The notes under the pieces were generated by a model that was given only the letters and a program-made list of their open reading frames with translations, was not told where the DNA came from and did not search any database. From the NCBI GenBank assembly GCA_004346645.1, contig SMDA01000001.1, positions 1-64,000 on the forward strand: a stretch of 64,000 nt of DNA. The letters run 5' to 3'. Below are positions 26,586 through 38,513 of this stretch, in pieces; position 1 is the first letter of the stretch; every line of letters begins with the position of its first letter. Position numbers and translations under genes: made by a program. The DNA is from Gulbenkiania mobilis (lineage in GTDB: Bacteria; Pseudomonadota; Gammaproteobacteria; Burkholderiales; Chromobacteriaceae).

Positions 26586-27138
26586 GTCCGATATCACCCG
26601 ACAGGAGCGCGGGGTCGAAGCCGAGCAGGGCCATGGCTGCGTCGTACCGTTCCTCCGCTGGCAGGCTGAAGATGATGTCGGCGCGTGCCGGTACGGTCAG
26701 CCAGGCGTTCTCGCCGATCTCGTCCTCGATCTGGCCGGCGGTCCAGCTGGCATAGCCCAGGCTGATCAGCAGCGTGCCGGGGCCGCGGCCTTCGGATACC
26801 GCCTGCAGCACGTCCTTGGAGGTGGTCAGCGCGATCTCTTCGGTGACGAGCAGGCTTGACTGCCAACTGCCTGCCGGCTGATGCAGTACGAAGCCGCGAT
26901 CGGGCTGGACAGGCCCGCCGAAGAACACTGGCGCTGCCTTGAGGCTGTCGTCCTGCAGCGGCAGGTCGATCTGGTCGAAGAGCTGTGCCATCACCAGGCC
27001 GGAAGGCTTGTTGACGATGACACCCATGGTTCCGTGCTCGCCGTGCTCGCACACGAATACCAGCGACTTGGCGAACAGGGGATCGGCCATGTTGGGCATG
27101 GCGATCAGGAAGTGATTCGAAAGCGATAACGATTCCAT
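26578..27138 (-). CDS. algH: AlgH/YqgE family protein (UPF0301)
   Basis: 186 aa from ATG 27138 (MESLSLSNHFLIAMPNM), which matches the family opening; the frame extends upstream to 27171 without support. Conserved blocks are VFVCEHGEHGTMGVIVNKP, FFGGPVQPDRGFVLH and LGYASWTAGQIEDEI. It was linked to alginate control in Pseudomonas, but its molecular role is not settled. It is the first gene of the operon with ruvX, overlapping it by 8 nt, and is divergent from smc. Confidence 0.93.
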   Translation of the reverse strand: MESLSLSNHFLIAMPNMADPLFAKSLVFVCEHGEHGTMGVIVNKPSGLVMAQLFDQIDLPLQDDSLKAAPVFFGGPVQPDRGFVLHQPAGSWQSSLLVTEEIALTTSKDVLQAVSEGRGPGTLLISLGYASWTAGQIEDEIGENAWLTVPARADIIFSLPAEERYDAAMALLGFDPALLSGDIGHA

Positions 27139-27247
27139 GCTGGGATTATGGCACAAGTGTTGGTTGAACATCGGCGGCGGCAGATGCGCTCAAGACCGCA
27201 GCCCTTGTTAGAATGCGCGTTTACTCTTTTTCTGCAATGAGGACGTC

Positions 27248-30200
27248 TTGCGACTGACCCATATCAAGCTGGCAGGGTTTAAGTCCTTCGTGGACCCCAC
27301 CAGTATCCCGGTCCCCGGCCAGCTGGTAGCGGTGATCGGCCCGAACGGCTGCGGCAAATCCAACGTGATCGACGCGGTCCGCTGGGTGCTGGGCGAGTCT
27401 TCGGCCAAGCAGCTGCGCGGCGAGTCGATGCAGGACGTCATCTTCAACGGCTCGGGAACGCGCAAGCCGGTCTCGCGTGCCTCGGTGGAGCTAGTATTCG
27501 ACAACGGTGACGGCCAGCTCACCGGCCCCTGGGGACAGTATGCCGAAGTCGCGATAAAAAGGGTGTTGACGCGGCAGGGCGAGTCCAGCTACTACATCAA
27601 TGGCCAGCAGGTCCGTCGCCGGGACATCACCGATCTCTTCCTCGGCACCGGCGTGGGCGCGCGCGGCTATGCGGTGATCGAGCAGGGCATGATCTCCCGC
27701 ATCATCGAGGCGCGTCCGGAGGAGCTGCGGGCCTACCTGGAGGAGGCCGCCGGCGTCTCCAAATACAAGGAGCGCCGCCGCGAGACCGAAAACCGCCTGA
27801 GCGACACCCGTGCCAACCTGGAACGCATCGAGGACGTGCGCCAAGAGCTGGAGCGCCAGGTGGAGAAGCTCTCGGAACAGGCTGAAGTGGCTGCCCAGTA
27901 CCATGACTTGCGCGGTGCGCTGACCCACAAGCAGAACCTGCTCGCGCTGGCCCGACGGGAAGAGGCCGCCAGGAACGAGGCCGCTGCGCGCGCGGAGCTG
28001 GCGCGCATCGAGACCGAGGAAGCTGCCCTGGAGGCCGCTGCCACGCATCACGAAGCCGAATCCACCGCAGTGCGCGAGGCGCATTTTGCCGCGAGCGACG
28101 CCGTGCATGTCGCCCAGCAGGCCCTGTCGGAAGCCAATGCCCGGCTGGCCCGGCTGGAGGAGGCTGCCCGGCACCGCGAGCAGTCCCGCTTGCGGATCGA
28201 GCGCGAGCTGAGCGCGGCGCGCAACGAACGTCAGACCTTGGCCGAAAGCCGCGCGCAGGTGGAGGCCGAGCTCGACGAGTGGCTGCCCCGGCGCGAAGAG
28301 GCCCAGTTGCGACAGGAAGAGGCTCAGATGGCGCTGGAGGACGGTGCGGACGGCCTGCCCGAAGCGGAGGCCGCCTTCCGGCAAGCGGACAGCCGGCTGA
28401 GCGCCGAAACCGGGCGCATGGCACAACTGACGCGCGAGCGCGATCTGGCCCGTCAGAAGGCCGACCATCTGCGGACGGCACTGGAGCGTGTAGCCGCCCG
28501 CGAGATGGCCCTGCAGAACGAACTATCAGCGCTCAACCTGCCAGACAGTGCCCAGCTGGAGGCGGCCCGTGCGGCCACCGAAGCGGCCCGCACCGCGCTG
28601 GCCCGGGTGCGCGATCGCGTTGCCACTGACGAGAACCGTGTGGCAGACCTGGCTCGGGAGCGGGAAAAAGTGGACGAGTCGCTGGCGACCGCCCGTACGC
28701 AGCTGGCCCGCGCCGAGGCCGAGGCCGGTGCGCTGTCGGCCTTCATCGCGCGGGAGGCCGCAGGCGAGGCACTGACGGGCTGGATGGAAGAAGCAGGGTT
28801 GGCCGAAGCGGCCCCGCTGTGGGCTGCGATCGAGGTGGATCCGATTTGGCGCAGCGCCTTCGAAGCGGTGATGGCCGATCGGCTGACCGCGTTTGCCGGC
28901 CCCCTGCCGAACAGTCTGCCGCCAGCACCGCTGGTGCTGGTGGATGTATCTGCCACCTCCGTGCCGGGGGCTACGGGGGGCGCCGGTCCTCGCCTGCGTG
29001 ATGCGGTGCAGGCTCCGGCACCGTTTGCCGCCGCGCTCGACGACTGGCTGGAGGGCGTGTTCCGTGCCGAGTCGCTGCAGGCGGCGCTGGCGGGACGGGA
29101 TCGGCTGGCCGCTGGCCAGCTGTGGGTGACACCCGAAGGCCACCGGGTTAGCCGCACTACCGTGAGCTATCGCGCCGATGCTGCCGGGGACGGCCTGATG
29201 GCCCGCAAGGCGGCGCTGGCTGCCGCCGAAGAGAAGGCTGCGGCCCTGCGTCCGGAAATCGCCGAGCTGGAAGCGCGCCGGGCCGCGCTTGTCAGCCAGG
29301 CCGGCATGCTGACCGAGGCCGTGCGCGCGCAGAAGGGGGCGCTCGGACGCTTGGAGGGCGAGCTCAACCAGGCCACGCTGGAAGAAGTGAAGCTCGACCA
29401 GGCCGCCCGTCAGGGCGCAGCCCGGCTTGGCGCCATCGAGGCAGAGCGCGAGCGGCTGGCGGAGGAGCGCGAGGGGGCCACGCTGGAGATCGAAGAAGCC
29501 GGCCTGAGCATGGAAGAGGCGGCCTTGGCACTGGATGCGCTGTCCGAAGGCTTGGAATCGGCCCGGCTGGCGCGGCTGAATGCCGAAACCGGCCTCGAGC
29601 TGGCGCGCAGCCGCACTCGGGACGCGGAGCGGGCTGTGCATGAAGCCCGCTTGGCGCTGTCCACCGCCGAACAGAAAGTGGCCGAGCTTGCACGCCGCGC
29701 CCGGGAGCTCGGGGAGCGGGAAGCGGCCTTGCAGGAGCGGATGGAGGCCTTGGCCGAAGAGGCGGAAACCACCGACGAGTCGGTGCCCGAAGAGGCCTTG
29801 CAGGAAGCGTTGGAAGAACGCACTGCCTGCGAGGCGGCGCTGGCGCAGGCTCGCGACGAACTGAACGGGCTGGCCGAACGCATGCGCGCGCTGGCCGCGC
29901 AGCAGCAGTCGCTGCAGTCAGCCCTGCCGGCGCTGCGCGATGCCCGGCAGACCCAGCTCTTGCGTCATCAGGAGGCGCGCATCGCGGTGGAGCGCTTCAC
30001 CGAAGAACTGGTCAATGCCGGGGCGGACGAGGCTACCCTACGCGCCGACCTCAACGAAGGCGTGAAGCCCAGTGCCTTGGCTGCGGAGATCGCGCGGCTG
30101 GCCCGGGCGCTGGAAAACCTCGGCGCCGTTAACCTGGCAGCGCTGGAAGAGCTGGAGGAAGCTCGCAAGCGCGGCGAATACCTGACCACCCAGGCCGACG

Positions 30201-30736
30201 ACCTGACGAGGGCGATGGCCATGCTGGAAGAGGCCATCGCCAAGATCGACGCCGAAACGCGCGACATGCTGCGCGCCACCTACGACGCGGTGAACGCCCG
30301 CATGAGCGAGTTCTTCCCCACGCTGTTCGGAGGTGGGCGCGCCGAGCTGGTGCTGACCGGCGAGGACCTGCTGGATGCGGGCATCCAGATCATCGCCCAG
30401 CCGCCGGGCAAGAAGAACAGCACCATTCATCTGCTCTCGGGGGGGGAAAAGGCGCTGACCGCGATGAGCCTGGTGTTCTCGCTGTTCTCGCTCAATCCTG
30501 CCCCGTTCTGCCTGCTGGACGAGGTGGATGCCCCGCTGGACGATGCCAACACCAGCCGTTTCTGCGACCTGGTCAAGCGCATGTCGGAGAAGACGCAGTT
30601 CCTTTACATCAGTCACAACCGGCTGACGATGGAAATGGCCGAGCAGCTGGTGGGCGTGACCATGCAGGAGCAGGGGGTGAGCCGCATCGTGGCGGTGGAC
30701 ATCGTCGAGGCGCTGAAGATGCGCGAGACCGCATGA
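27248..30736 (+). CDS. smc: Chromosome partition protein SMC
   Basis: 1162 aa from TTG 27248, preceded by GAGGAC; the first residues MRLTHIKLAGFKSFVDPT are the standard SMC N-terminus, so the TTG is firm. It has Walker A GPNGCGKSN (~32-40), long coiled coils, a hinge (~500-660), C-loop LSGGEKALTAMSL and Walker B FCLLDEVDAPLDDAN near the C-terminus. As an ATP-driven DNA-loop extruder it acts with ScpAB, not encoded here. The coiled-coil codes carry one perfect 11-mer (28797-28807) and three core-only sites. It is a single-gene unit between the algH promoter side and a possible weak hairpin at ~30774-30797. Confidence 0.96.
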   Translation: MRLTHIKLAGFKSFVDPTSIPVPGQLVAVIGPNGCGKSNVIDAVRWVLGESSAKQLRGESMQDVIFNGSGTRKPVSRASVELVFDNGDGQLTGPWGQYAEVAIKRVLTRQGESSYYINGQQVRRRDITDLFLGTGVGARGYAVIEQGMISRIIEARPEELRAYLEEAAGVSKYKERRRETENRLSDTRANLERIEDVRQELERQVEKLSEQAEVAAQYHDLRGALTHKQNLLALARREEAARNEAAARAELARIETEEAALEAAATHHEAESTAVREAHFAASDAVHVAQQALSEANARLARLEEAARHREQSRLRIERELSAARNERQTLAESRAQVEAELDEWLPRREEAQLRQEEAQMALEDGADGLPEAEAAFRQADSRLSAETGRMAQLTRERDLARQKADHLRTALERVAAREMALQNELSALNLPDSAQLEAARAATEAARTALARVRDRVATDENRVADLAREREKVDESLATARTQLARAEAEAGALSAFIAREAAGEALTGWMEEAGLAEAAPLWAAIEVDPIWRSAFEAVMADRLTAFAGPLPNSLPPAPLVLVDVSATSVPGATGGAGPRLRDAVQAPAPFAAALDDWLEGVFRAESLQAALAGRDRLAAGQLWVTPEGHRVSRTTVSYRADAAGDGLMARKAALAAAEEKAAALRPEIAELEARRAALVSQAGMLTEAVRAQKGALGRLEGELNQATLEEVKLDQAARQGAARLGAIEAERERLAEEREGATLEIEEAGLSMEEAALALDALSEGLESARLARLNAETGLELARSRTRDAERAVHEARLALSTAEQKVAELARRARELGEREAALQERMEALAEEAETTDESVPEEALQEALEERTACEAALAQARDELNGLAERMRALAAQQQSLQSALPALRDARQTQLLRHQEARIAVERFTEELVNAGADEATLRADLNEGVKPSALAAEIARLARALENLGAVNLAALEELEEARKRGEYLTTQADDLTRAMAMLEEAIAKIDAETRDMLRATYDAVNARMSEFFPTLFGGGRAELVLTGEDLLDAGIQIIAQPPGKKNSTIHLLSGGEKALTAMSLVFSLFSLNPAPFCLLDEVDAPLDDANTSRFCDLVKRMSEKTQFLYISHNRLTMEMAEQLVGVTMQEQGVSRIVAVDIVEALKMRETA

Positions 30737-30796
30737 GGGCGAGACTACAGCGTTGCGACGTCAAACTACGAAACCCGGCGCCGTGGTGTGCCGGGC

Positions 30797-30839
30797 TTGA
30801 TACCGCTCAAAGAGCGCAGCAGACGGGGGTGTCCATACT
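30797..30839 (+). promoter_or_regulatory. FNR/ANR-dependent promoter of the NarK gene
   Basis: TTGATACCGCTCAA (30797-30810) matches the FNR consensus TTGAT-N4-ATCAA at 9 of 10 fixed bases. CATACT (30834-30839) can be the -10 box. The dyad centre then lies at about -41.5 from the expected start near 30845, the class II activator position. Confidence 0.7.
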
Positions 30840-30890
30840 CCCGGCCCTCGGGACCGCATGCGGCCGAACTACGCAGGAGCGTCTTCAACA

Positions 30891-32270
30891 GTGACCATTC
30901 GCATCCGACGCTGGGAACCGGAAAACCTGATTTTCTGGCTGACCCGCGGCAAGCCCCTGGCCTTGCGCAACCTCACGCTGTCCACACTGGCGCTGCATCT
31001 GAATTTCAACATCTGGATGATGTGGAGCATGGTGGTGGTTAACTTGCCGGCCATCGGGTTTCAGCTCACCAGCCAGCAGCAGTTTCTCCTGGTATCCATC
31101 CCGCCCTTGGTCGGGGCGTTAATGCGCGTGCTGTATTCCTGGGTCTGGAGTTGGGTGGGGGGTGGGCTGTGGCTGGGCCTCTCCACCCTTCTGCTGGTGC
31201 TGCCGGCTTTCGGGGTGGGGCAGGTGGTGCAGGACATCAGTGCGCCGTTCCCGCTGCTGCTTCTGGTGGCCGCCAGCTGTGGCATCGGCGGCGGGGCCAG
31301 CGCCTCGCACCTCTCCAATATCAGCTTTTTCTTCCCGAAGTCGGCCAAGGGCTTTGCCATGGGCATCAATGCAGGCTTTGGCAACTTGGGGGTGTCGGTA
31401 GCGCAGCTGGTGGTGCCGCTGGTTATCGCGGTGCCGCTCTTCGGTGCCTGGTCGGGCCCGCCGCAGATCTGGGGCCAAGGCGGCAGCGTGTCGCCGGTGT
31501 GGCTGCAGAATGCCGGGCTGGTGTGGCTGCCGCTGGTGCTGCTAGTGGGGGTGCTCTGTCTGCTCTATGCCCACGACCTGCCCAAGCTGCGCATCACTCC
31601 GCGCGACCAGTGGGAGATGATGCGCCACCCACATACCTGGTACATCTGCCTGCTCTACATGGGCAGCTATGGCACCTTCCTTGGCTTTGCCGCGGCCTTT
31701 CCGCTGCTGGCGCATGCCATGTTCCCGCTGCAGGACGTCAGCCCCTATGCCTTCATCGGGCCGATGCTGGCGGCCCTGTCGCGGCCGCTGGGCGGCTGGC
31801 TGGGGGATCGGGTGGGTGGTGGTGTCACCACCCTGGGGTGCAATCTGGTGATGGCACTGGCCACCGTCGGCGTCTACCTCAGCTTGCCTTCGGCCGACGA
31901 GGGCGGCGCCTTCTGGCTGTTTCTGCTGATGTTCGAGGTGATTTTCCTCGCGGCCGGCATCGGCAACGGCTCGTCGTACCAACTGGCGCCAAAGGTCTTC
32001 CTGATCGAGGCCGGACGTGAAGCGCAGGACCAAGGCGAAGGGTTGGCCGAAGCCTACCGCCGCGGCGGACGCCGCGGCGCGGCGGCGATGAACGTCAGCT
32101 CGGTGATGGCCGCCTTCGGCGGCTTCGTCATTCCCAAGACCTTCGGGACCGCGCTGGAGATGACCGGCTCCTTCGTCCCGGCCTTCGGCTTGTTCTTCGC
32201 TTTCTACTTGCTGTCGGTAGGGGTGGCTTGGTGGTTCTACGCCCGACGTCGGGCCGAGATGCGCTGCTAG
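30891..32270 (+). CDS. narK: NarK-family nitrate/nitrite MFS transporter
   Basis: 459 aa from GTG 30891, with AGGAG 11 nt upstream; an ATG at 30858 would add 11 residues. It has about 12 TM helices. Nitrate-signature-like Gly-rich motifs are seen as GFGNLGVSVAQLVVPL (helix 5 region) and AGIGNGSSYQLAPKVF (helix 11 region), which mark NarK/NrtP proteins. A cytoplasmic RRGGRRGAAAMN loop is positively charged. It should import nitrate and/or export nitrite at the inner membrane. The FNR box gives anaerobic induction, and moaA nearby makes the cofactor for nitrate reductase. The 11-mer is at 32041-32051. Confidence 0.88.
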   Translation: MTIRIRRWEPENLIFWLTRGKPLALRNLTLSTLALHLNFNIWMMWSMVVVNLPAIGFQLTSQQQFLLVSIPPLVGALMRVLYSWVWSWVGGGLWLGLSTLLLVLPAFGVGQVVQDISAPFPLLLLVAASCGIGGGASASHLSNISFFFPKSAKGFAMGINAGFGNLGVSVAQLVVPLVIAVPLFGAWSGPPQIWGQGGSVSPVWLQNAGLVWLPLVLLVGVLCLLYAHDLPKLRITPRDQWEMMRHPHTWYICLLYMGSYGTFLGFAAAFPLLAHAMFPLQDVSPYAFIGPMLAALSRPLGGWLGDRVGGGVTTLGCNLVMALATVGVYLSLPSADEGGAFWLFLLMFEVIFLAAGIGNGSSYQLAPKVFLIEAGREAQDQGEGLAEAYRRGGRRGAAAMNVSSVMAAFGGFVIPKTFGTALEMTGSFVPAFGLFFAFYLLSVGVAWWFYARRRAEMRC

Positions 32271-32275
32271 TGCCC

Positions 32276-33001
32276 ATGGCACAGGCTGGACGGATCCGGG
32301 CACTGGCCTGGGGCGCCTCCCTGCTGTTGCACGTCTTGGCCTTCGGCAGCGTGCGCAGTGCCGGGCAGGCGGTACAGTCGCAAGTGCCCGCTGTCCCCGC
32401 GTCGCCGCTGATGCTGACCTTCCTGCCTTCAGCGCCCCCAACCCCGCCCGGCCCCCCGGATGCCTTGCCGGCGCCGTCGCCACAAACCAGGCCTGTTCAG
32501 GCGCTGGCGGCGCCTCACCCGGGCCCGCTGCGCTCTTCTCCAGCGCCCCAGCCCACCCCAGCCGGGGTTTCATCCTCTCTTGCCACGTCTGCCGGTCGGG
32601 CGGCGGCCGCTCCTCCTTCTGGGCTACCGGCAGACGGAGCCATGCCTGAGGCAGGGGCTTCGGCCAACCTGGAGGGCGCCATCAAACCCATGGCGCCACC
32701 CGATTCGTCGGGTTCGGCACCACAGCCGCCGCGCCCTCTGGAGCGCATGCGCCCGGCGTACCCGGCTCTGGCCCGGGAGCGTGGTGAAGAGGGCACGGTG
32801 CTGCTCGGGGTGCGGATCGGAACGGACGGCAGGGTACGGGAGGTCCGTCTGCTTCGCTCCAGCGGCTCGCTGGTGCTGGATGCGGCCGCCTCGCGTGCCG
32901 CCGAGCAGTGGCGCTTCCAGCCGGCGCAGAGCGAGGGCCGGCCGGTCGAGGCATGGCTGAATGTGCCGGTGCCGTTCCGGCTGGAAGGCGCAGGTTCCTG
33001 A
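32276..33001 (+). CDS. TonB-like energy transducer (orphan)
   Basis: 241 aa. Start at ATG 32276, 5 nt after the narK stop; an in-frame GTG at 32270 overlaps that stop. It has an N-terminal signal anchor (LAWGASLLLHVLAFG), a long Pro/Ala-rich spacer (~35-155) that would span the periplasm, and a C-terminal TonB domain (MRPAYPALARERGEEGTVLL ... EVRLLRSSGSLVLDAAASRAAEQWRFQPA). TonB couples the proton motive force to outer membrane transporters, but no exbB/exbD or receptor gene is adjacent. The 11-mer is at 32659-32669. Confidence 0.85.
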   Translation: MAQAGRIRALAWGASLLLHVLAFGSVRSAGQAVQSQVPAVPASPLMLTFLPSAPPTPPGPPDALPAPSPQTRPVQALAAPHPGPLRSSPAPQPTPAGVSSSLATSAGRAAAAPPSGLPADGAMPEAGASANLEGAIKPMAPPDSSGSAPQPPRPLERMRPAYPALARERGEEGTVLLGVRIGTDGRVREVRLLRSSGSLVLDAAASRAAEQWRFQPAQSEGRPVEAWLNVPVPFRLEGAGS

Positions 33002-33005
33002 AGGC

Positions 33006-33461
33006 TCAGGCGTCCGGCGGAGACGTAGGGGAACGAAAGGCACTGCGCAGATTGGTCAGTGCGGTGCAGAAGGCATCCAGCTGGGTCTGGTCAAAACCGT
33101 CGAATGCGGCCTGCATGTAGGCCAGGTGGGCGGGGAAAACCTGCTGAAACAGCGCCTCGCCTGTGGCGGTGAGAGCGATGAAGATCGAGCGGCGATCCTG
33201 CGGGAGGGGTGTGCGCGTCACCAGGCCCTTTTCTTCCAGACGGTCGATCACCCCCGTCAGGGTGCCCTTGGTGATCAAGGTTTTCTCCGACAGTTGCTTG
33301 CAGCTCATACCCGGCGTGTTACCCAAAGTGGCGATCACGTCGAACTGGGGCGGTGTCAGGCCCATCTGCCGCACATGGCGTGCAGAAAAGTGTTCAAACG
33401 CCTGGAAGGTACGCGCCAGTTCGCGCACCACGGGCAGAAAGGGCGCTTCGTGCTTGGACAT
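33006..33461 (-). CDS. MarR-family regulator
   Basis: 151 aa from ATG 33461 (GGAGT upstream). The winged HTH is clear: GLTPPQFDVIATLG, CKQLSEKTLITKGTLTGVIDRLEEKGLVTRTP and the wing QDRRSIFIALTATG (~40-105). It converges on the TonB-like gene (4 nt between stops) and is divergent from moaA. The ligand is unknown. Possible sites in the shared intergenic region are listed separately. Confidence 0.9.
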   Translation of the reverse strand: MSKHEAPFLPVVRELARTFQAFEHFSARHVRQMGLTPPQFDVIATLGNTPGMSCKQLSEKTLITKGTLTGVIDRLEEKGLVTRTPLPQDRRSIFIALTATGEALFQQVFPAHLAYMQAAFDGFDQTQLDAFCTALTNLRSAFRSPTSPPDA

Positions 33462-33522
33462 GTGGACTCCGGCAAACAAGGGCCTGCCCCGCCAGGCGGG
33501 GAACTGACAGCGCGATTCTCGC

Positions 33523-33591
33523 ACAAAAGTGCATCCCGCCCGGCCCCAGGCCGACAAAAAGTGCAGGCCGACCCGGGCTTCTTTGTACAAT
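33523..33591. promoter_or_regulatory. marR-moaA divergent control region
   Basis: Two direct copies, ACAAAAGTGCA (33523-33533) and ACAAAAAGTGCA (33554-33565), lie 31 bp apart, three helix turns. TTGTACAA (33583-33590) is a perfect palindrome overlapping a TACAAT -10-like box (33586-33591) for moaA. These are candidate MarR sites without proof. Confidence 0.35.
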
Positions 33592-33618
33592 GTCGGAAAA
33601 ACCTTCACAGCACTTGCC

Positions 33619-34599
33619 ATGACCACCCTGCAGGACCGGTTCGGCCGGTCCATCGACTATCTGCGCGTTTCGGTCACCGACCGGTGCGACCTGCGTTGCA
33701 GCTACTGCCTGCCCAAGGGCTTCAAGGGTTTCGAGGAACCGGCCAACTGGCTGACCTTCGACGAACTGGAGCGGGTGGTGGCCGCCTTCGCAAGACTGGG
33801 CACCCGACGCGTGCGCCTGACGGGCGGCGAACCCCTGTTACGTCGCAACCTGCCCGAGCTGGCCGGCCGTCTGTCGGCCCTGCCGGGCCTGCAGGATCTC
33901 TCGCTCACGACCAACGCCACCCAGCTGGCGCATCAGGCCCATGCCTTGCGCGCAGCGGGCGTGAACCGCCTGAATGTCAGCCTGGACTCGCTGCAGCGCG
34001 AGCGCCTGCACACCCTCATCGGCCGCGACGGCCTGCCGCAGATCATGGAAGGACTGGCCAGTGCCCGCGAAGCCGGCTTCGCCCCCATCAAGATCAATAT
34101 GGTGGCTCTCAAGGACGTCAACGACGACGAAGTGGAAGCGATGGCCGCCTTCTGCATCGAGCAAGGCTTCGTCCTGCGCCTGATCGAAGCAATGCCCATG
34201 GGTGATACCGGCCGTGCGGCAGGCTTTCTCGACTTGCAGCCCGTGCTTGGCCGGCTGCGCGAGCGCTTCGGGCTGGTGCCACAATCGTCGGAGCTGGGGG
34301 GCGGCCCGGCCCGCTATTGGCAGACGCCCGATGGCCGTTTCACGTTAGGGCTTATTACACCGATTTCGCAGCACTTCTGCGCCACCTGCAACCGGGTGCG
34401 CCTGTCGGTGGATGGCACGCTGTATATGTGCCTAGGGCAGGAAGCACGCTATGCGCTGCGGCCGCTGCTGCGTGCCGGCATCAGCGACCAAGGGCTGGAA
34501 GAGGCCATTCGCGAGGCCATCGAGCTCAAGCCCGAGCGACATGAATTTCGCGAACGGCCCGACAAACTGGTACGCTTCATGTCGATGACGGGTGGCTGA
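33619..34599 (+). CDS. moaA: GTP 3',8-cyclase MoaA
   Basis: 326 aa from ATG 33619 (MTTLQDRFGRSIDYLRVSVTDR). It is a radical SAM enzyme with CDLRCSYC (CxxxCxxC, ~24-31) binding the first 4Fe-4S cluster and CATCNRVRLSVDGTLYMC (CxxC-x13-C, ~258) binding the second, GTP-contacting cluster. The C-terminus ends in the activating Gly-Gly (SMTGG). It makes the first intermediate of molybdenum cofactor, needed by nitrate reductase, which fits the FNR-controlled narK nearby. Other moa genes are outside the window. Confidence 0.95.
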   Translation: MTTLQDRFGRSIDYLRVSVTDRCDLRCSYCLPKGFKGFEEPANWLTFDELERVVAAFARLGTRRVRLTGGEPLLRRNLPELAGRLSALPGLQDLSLTTNATQLAHQAHALRAAGVNRLNVSLDSLQRERLHTLIGRDGLPQIMEGLASAREAGFAPIKINMVALKDVNDDEVEAMAAFCIEQGFVLRLIEAMPMGDTGRAAGFLDLQPVLGRLRERFGLVPQSSELGGGPARYWQTPDGRFTLGLITPISQHFCATCNRVRLSVDGTLYMCLGQEARYALRPLLRAGISDQGLEEAIREAIELKPERHEFRERPDKLVRFMSMTGG

Positions 34600-34656
34600 G
34601 TGGCCCGAAGCAAGCGCCAGAACCCGCGCCGGATATGGTGTCCGACGGTGTTCGGC

Positions 34657-34662
34657 TATAAT
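34657..34662 (+). promoter_or_regulatory. -10 box upstream of zipA
   Basis: A perfect TATAAT lies 36 nt before the zipA ATG; no convincing -35 is seen at 16-18 nt. Confidence 0.45.
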
Positions 34663-34697
34663 CCTCCCCACCATTCGCCTTAACGCGGACTAGCTGA

Positions 34698-35909
34698 ATG
34701 AGCGAATTACAGATCGGTATTCTGGTACTGGCAGGCGCCGTGGTCGGCCTTGTCTATGGCTTCAACGTGTTTCAGGAATGGCGTTTCCGCAAGCGGACCC
34801 GCCAGGCCTTCGGCCGCAACCACGATGATGTCCTTCTCAACGTGCCCAAGAACAACGTGCGCGATGGCGCCCGCACGGACCGGCTGGAGCCGGTGCTGGT
34901 AGACGTACCGTTGGCCGATGACGATGATTTCGATGCCTTCGAGCCCGAATGGCCGCCCGAGCCTCCGACTCCGGCTTCCCGTCCCGCGCCCGCTGCGCCG
35001 GTTGCAGTGCCGCGCATGGCTCCGCCGATCGAGAGGGAGCCTGTCACCCTCATGGACGAGCCGGAGCCCACGCCCAGTCCCTTCGATTCCCCTGACCACC
35101 AGGCGCTGGTGGTGGCCATGCTCGACCCTTCGCTGGATTTCATCGCTGAGGTGGTGTTTGTCCAGCCGCACGAGTTGGCCGCCATGCCGCGCTTCAACGT
35201 GGCCAAGCGCACCCAAATCATCGGCCGGACCGAAACCGGCCTGTGGAAGCCGGCAGAAGTTGTGCCCGGCACCCGCTACAAGCAGTTGAACGTCGGCCTG
35301 CAGTTGGTGGATCGCGGCGGTGCCGTGACCGAGCAGGAGCTCTCCAGCTTCTGCCAGCAGGTCGCGCGGTTTGCCGAGGAGCACGAAGCCAGCGTCAGCT
35401 TCCCGCAGCGTCAGCAGAAGTTGGTGGCCGCCCGCGAGCTGGACCGCTTCTGCGCGGACGTGGACGTGCTGATCGGCATCAACCTGATCGCGCGCGCGCC
35501 CATCGAAGGCACCCGCCTGCGCGTGTTTGCCGAAAGTGCCGGGCTGCAGCTGGAGCCGGATGGCGCCTTCCACTACCTTGCCGACTCCGGGAACACCCTC
35601 TACTCGCTGGCTTCGGCCGACCAGGTGCCGTTCACCCTGCATTCGCTGTTGGACAAATCCTTCCCGGCGCTTACCCTGCTGTTTGACGTGCCTCGCGTTG
35701 CCGGCGGCGTAGAGGTGTTCGACCGTGCCGTCCAGTTTGCCAAGGAACTGGCCGATGAGTTCGGCGCGCAACTGGTGGATGACAACCGCCGCCCTCTATC
35801 GGACATCGGGCTGGCGCGCATCCGGGACCAACTGATCCGGATCTACGGCAACATGGACGACCGGGGCATCGCGCCCGGCAGCGTAGCGGCCCTGCGGTTG
35901 TTTGCGTGA
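34698..35909 (+). CDS. zipA: Cell division protein ZipA
   Basis: 403 aa. The N-terminal TM anchor (LQIGILVLAGAVVGLVYGF, residues ~4-22) is followed by a basic stretch (EWRFRKRTRQAFGR), a Pro/Glu-rich linker (~65-130) and the FtsZ-binding C-terminal domain (~135-400) with SLDFIAEVVFVQP and FHYLADSGNTLYSLASAD. It tethers FtsZ to the inner membrane at the division site. It is longer than E. coli ZipA (328 aa). The next gene is ligA, a neighbour pair common in beta- and gammaproteobacteria, although a terminator lies between them. Confidence 0.93.
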   Translation: MSELQIGILVLAGAVVGLVYGFNVFQEWRFRKRTRQAFGRNHDDVLLNVPKNNVRDGARTDRLEPVLVDVPLADDDDFDAFEPEWPPEPPTPASRPAPAAPVAVPRMAPPIEREPVTLMDEPEPTPSPFDSPDHQALVVAMLDPSLDFIAEVVFVQPHELAAMPRFNVAKRTQIIGRTETGLWKPAEVVPGTRYKQLNVGLQLVDRGGAVTEQELSSFCQQVARFAEEHEASVSFPQRQQKLVAARELDRFCADVDVLIGINLIARAPIEGTRLRVFAESAGLQLEPDGAFHYLADSGNTLYSLASADQVPFTLHSLLDKSFPALTLLFDVPRVAGGVEVFDRAVQFAKELADEFGAQLVDDNRRPLSDIGLARIRDQLIRIYGNMDDRGIAPGSVAALRLFA

Positions 35910-38441
<2,532 letters not shown>

Positions 38442-38513
38442 GATCGAGAAAGTAGAGGCCGTTCGGCAAAAGCCCTACAATGCCGGTCAAATTCACAGCT
38501 GTGTTCTACTGCA

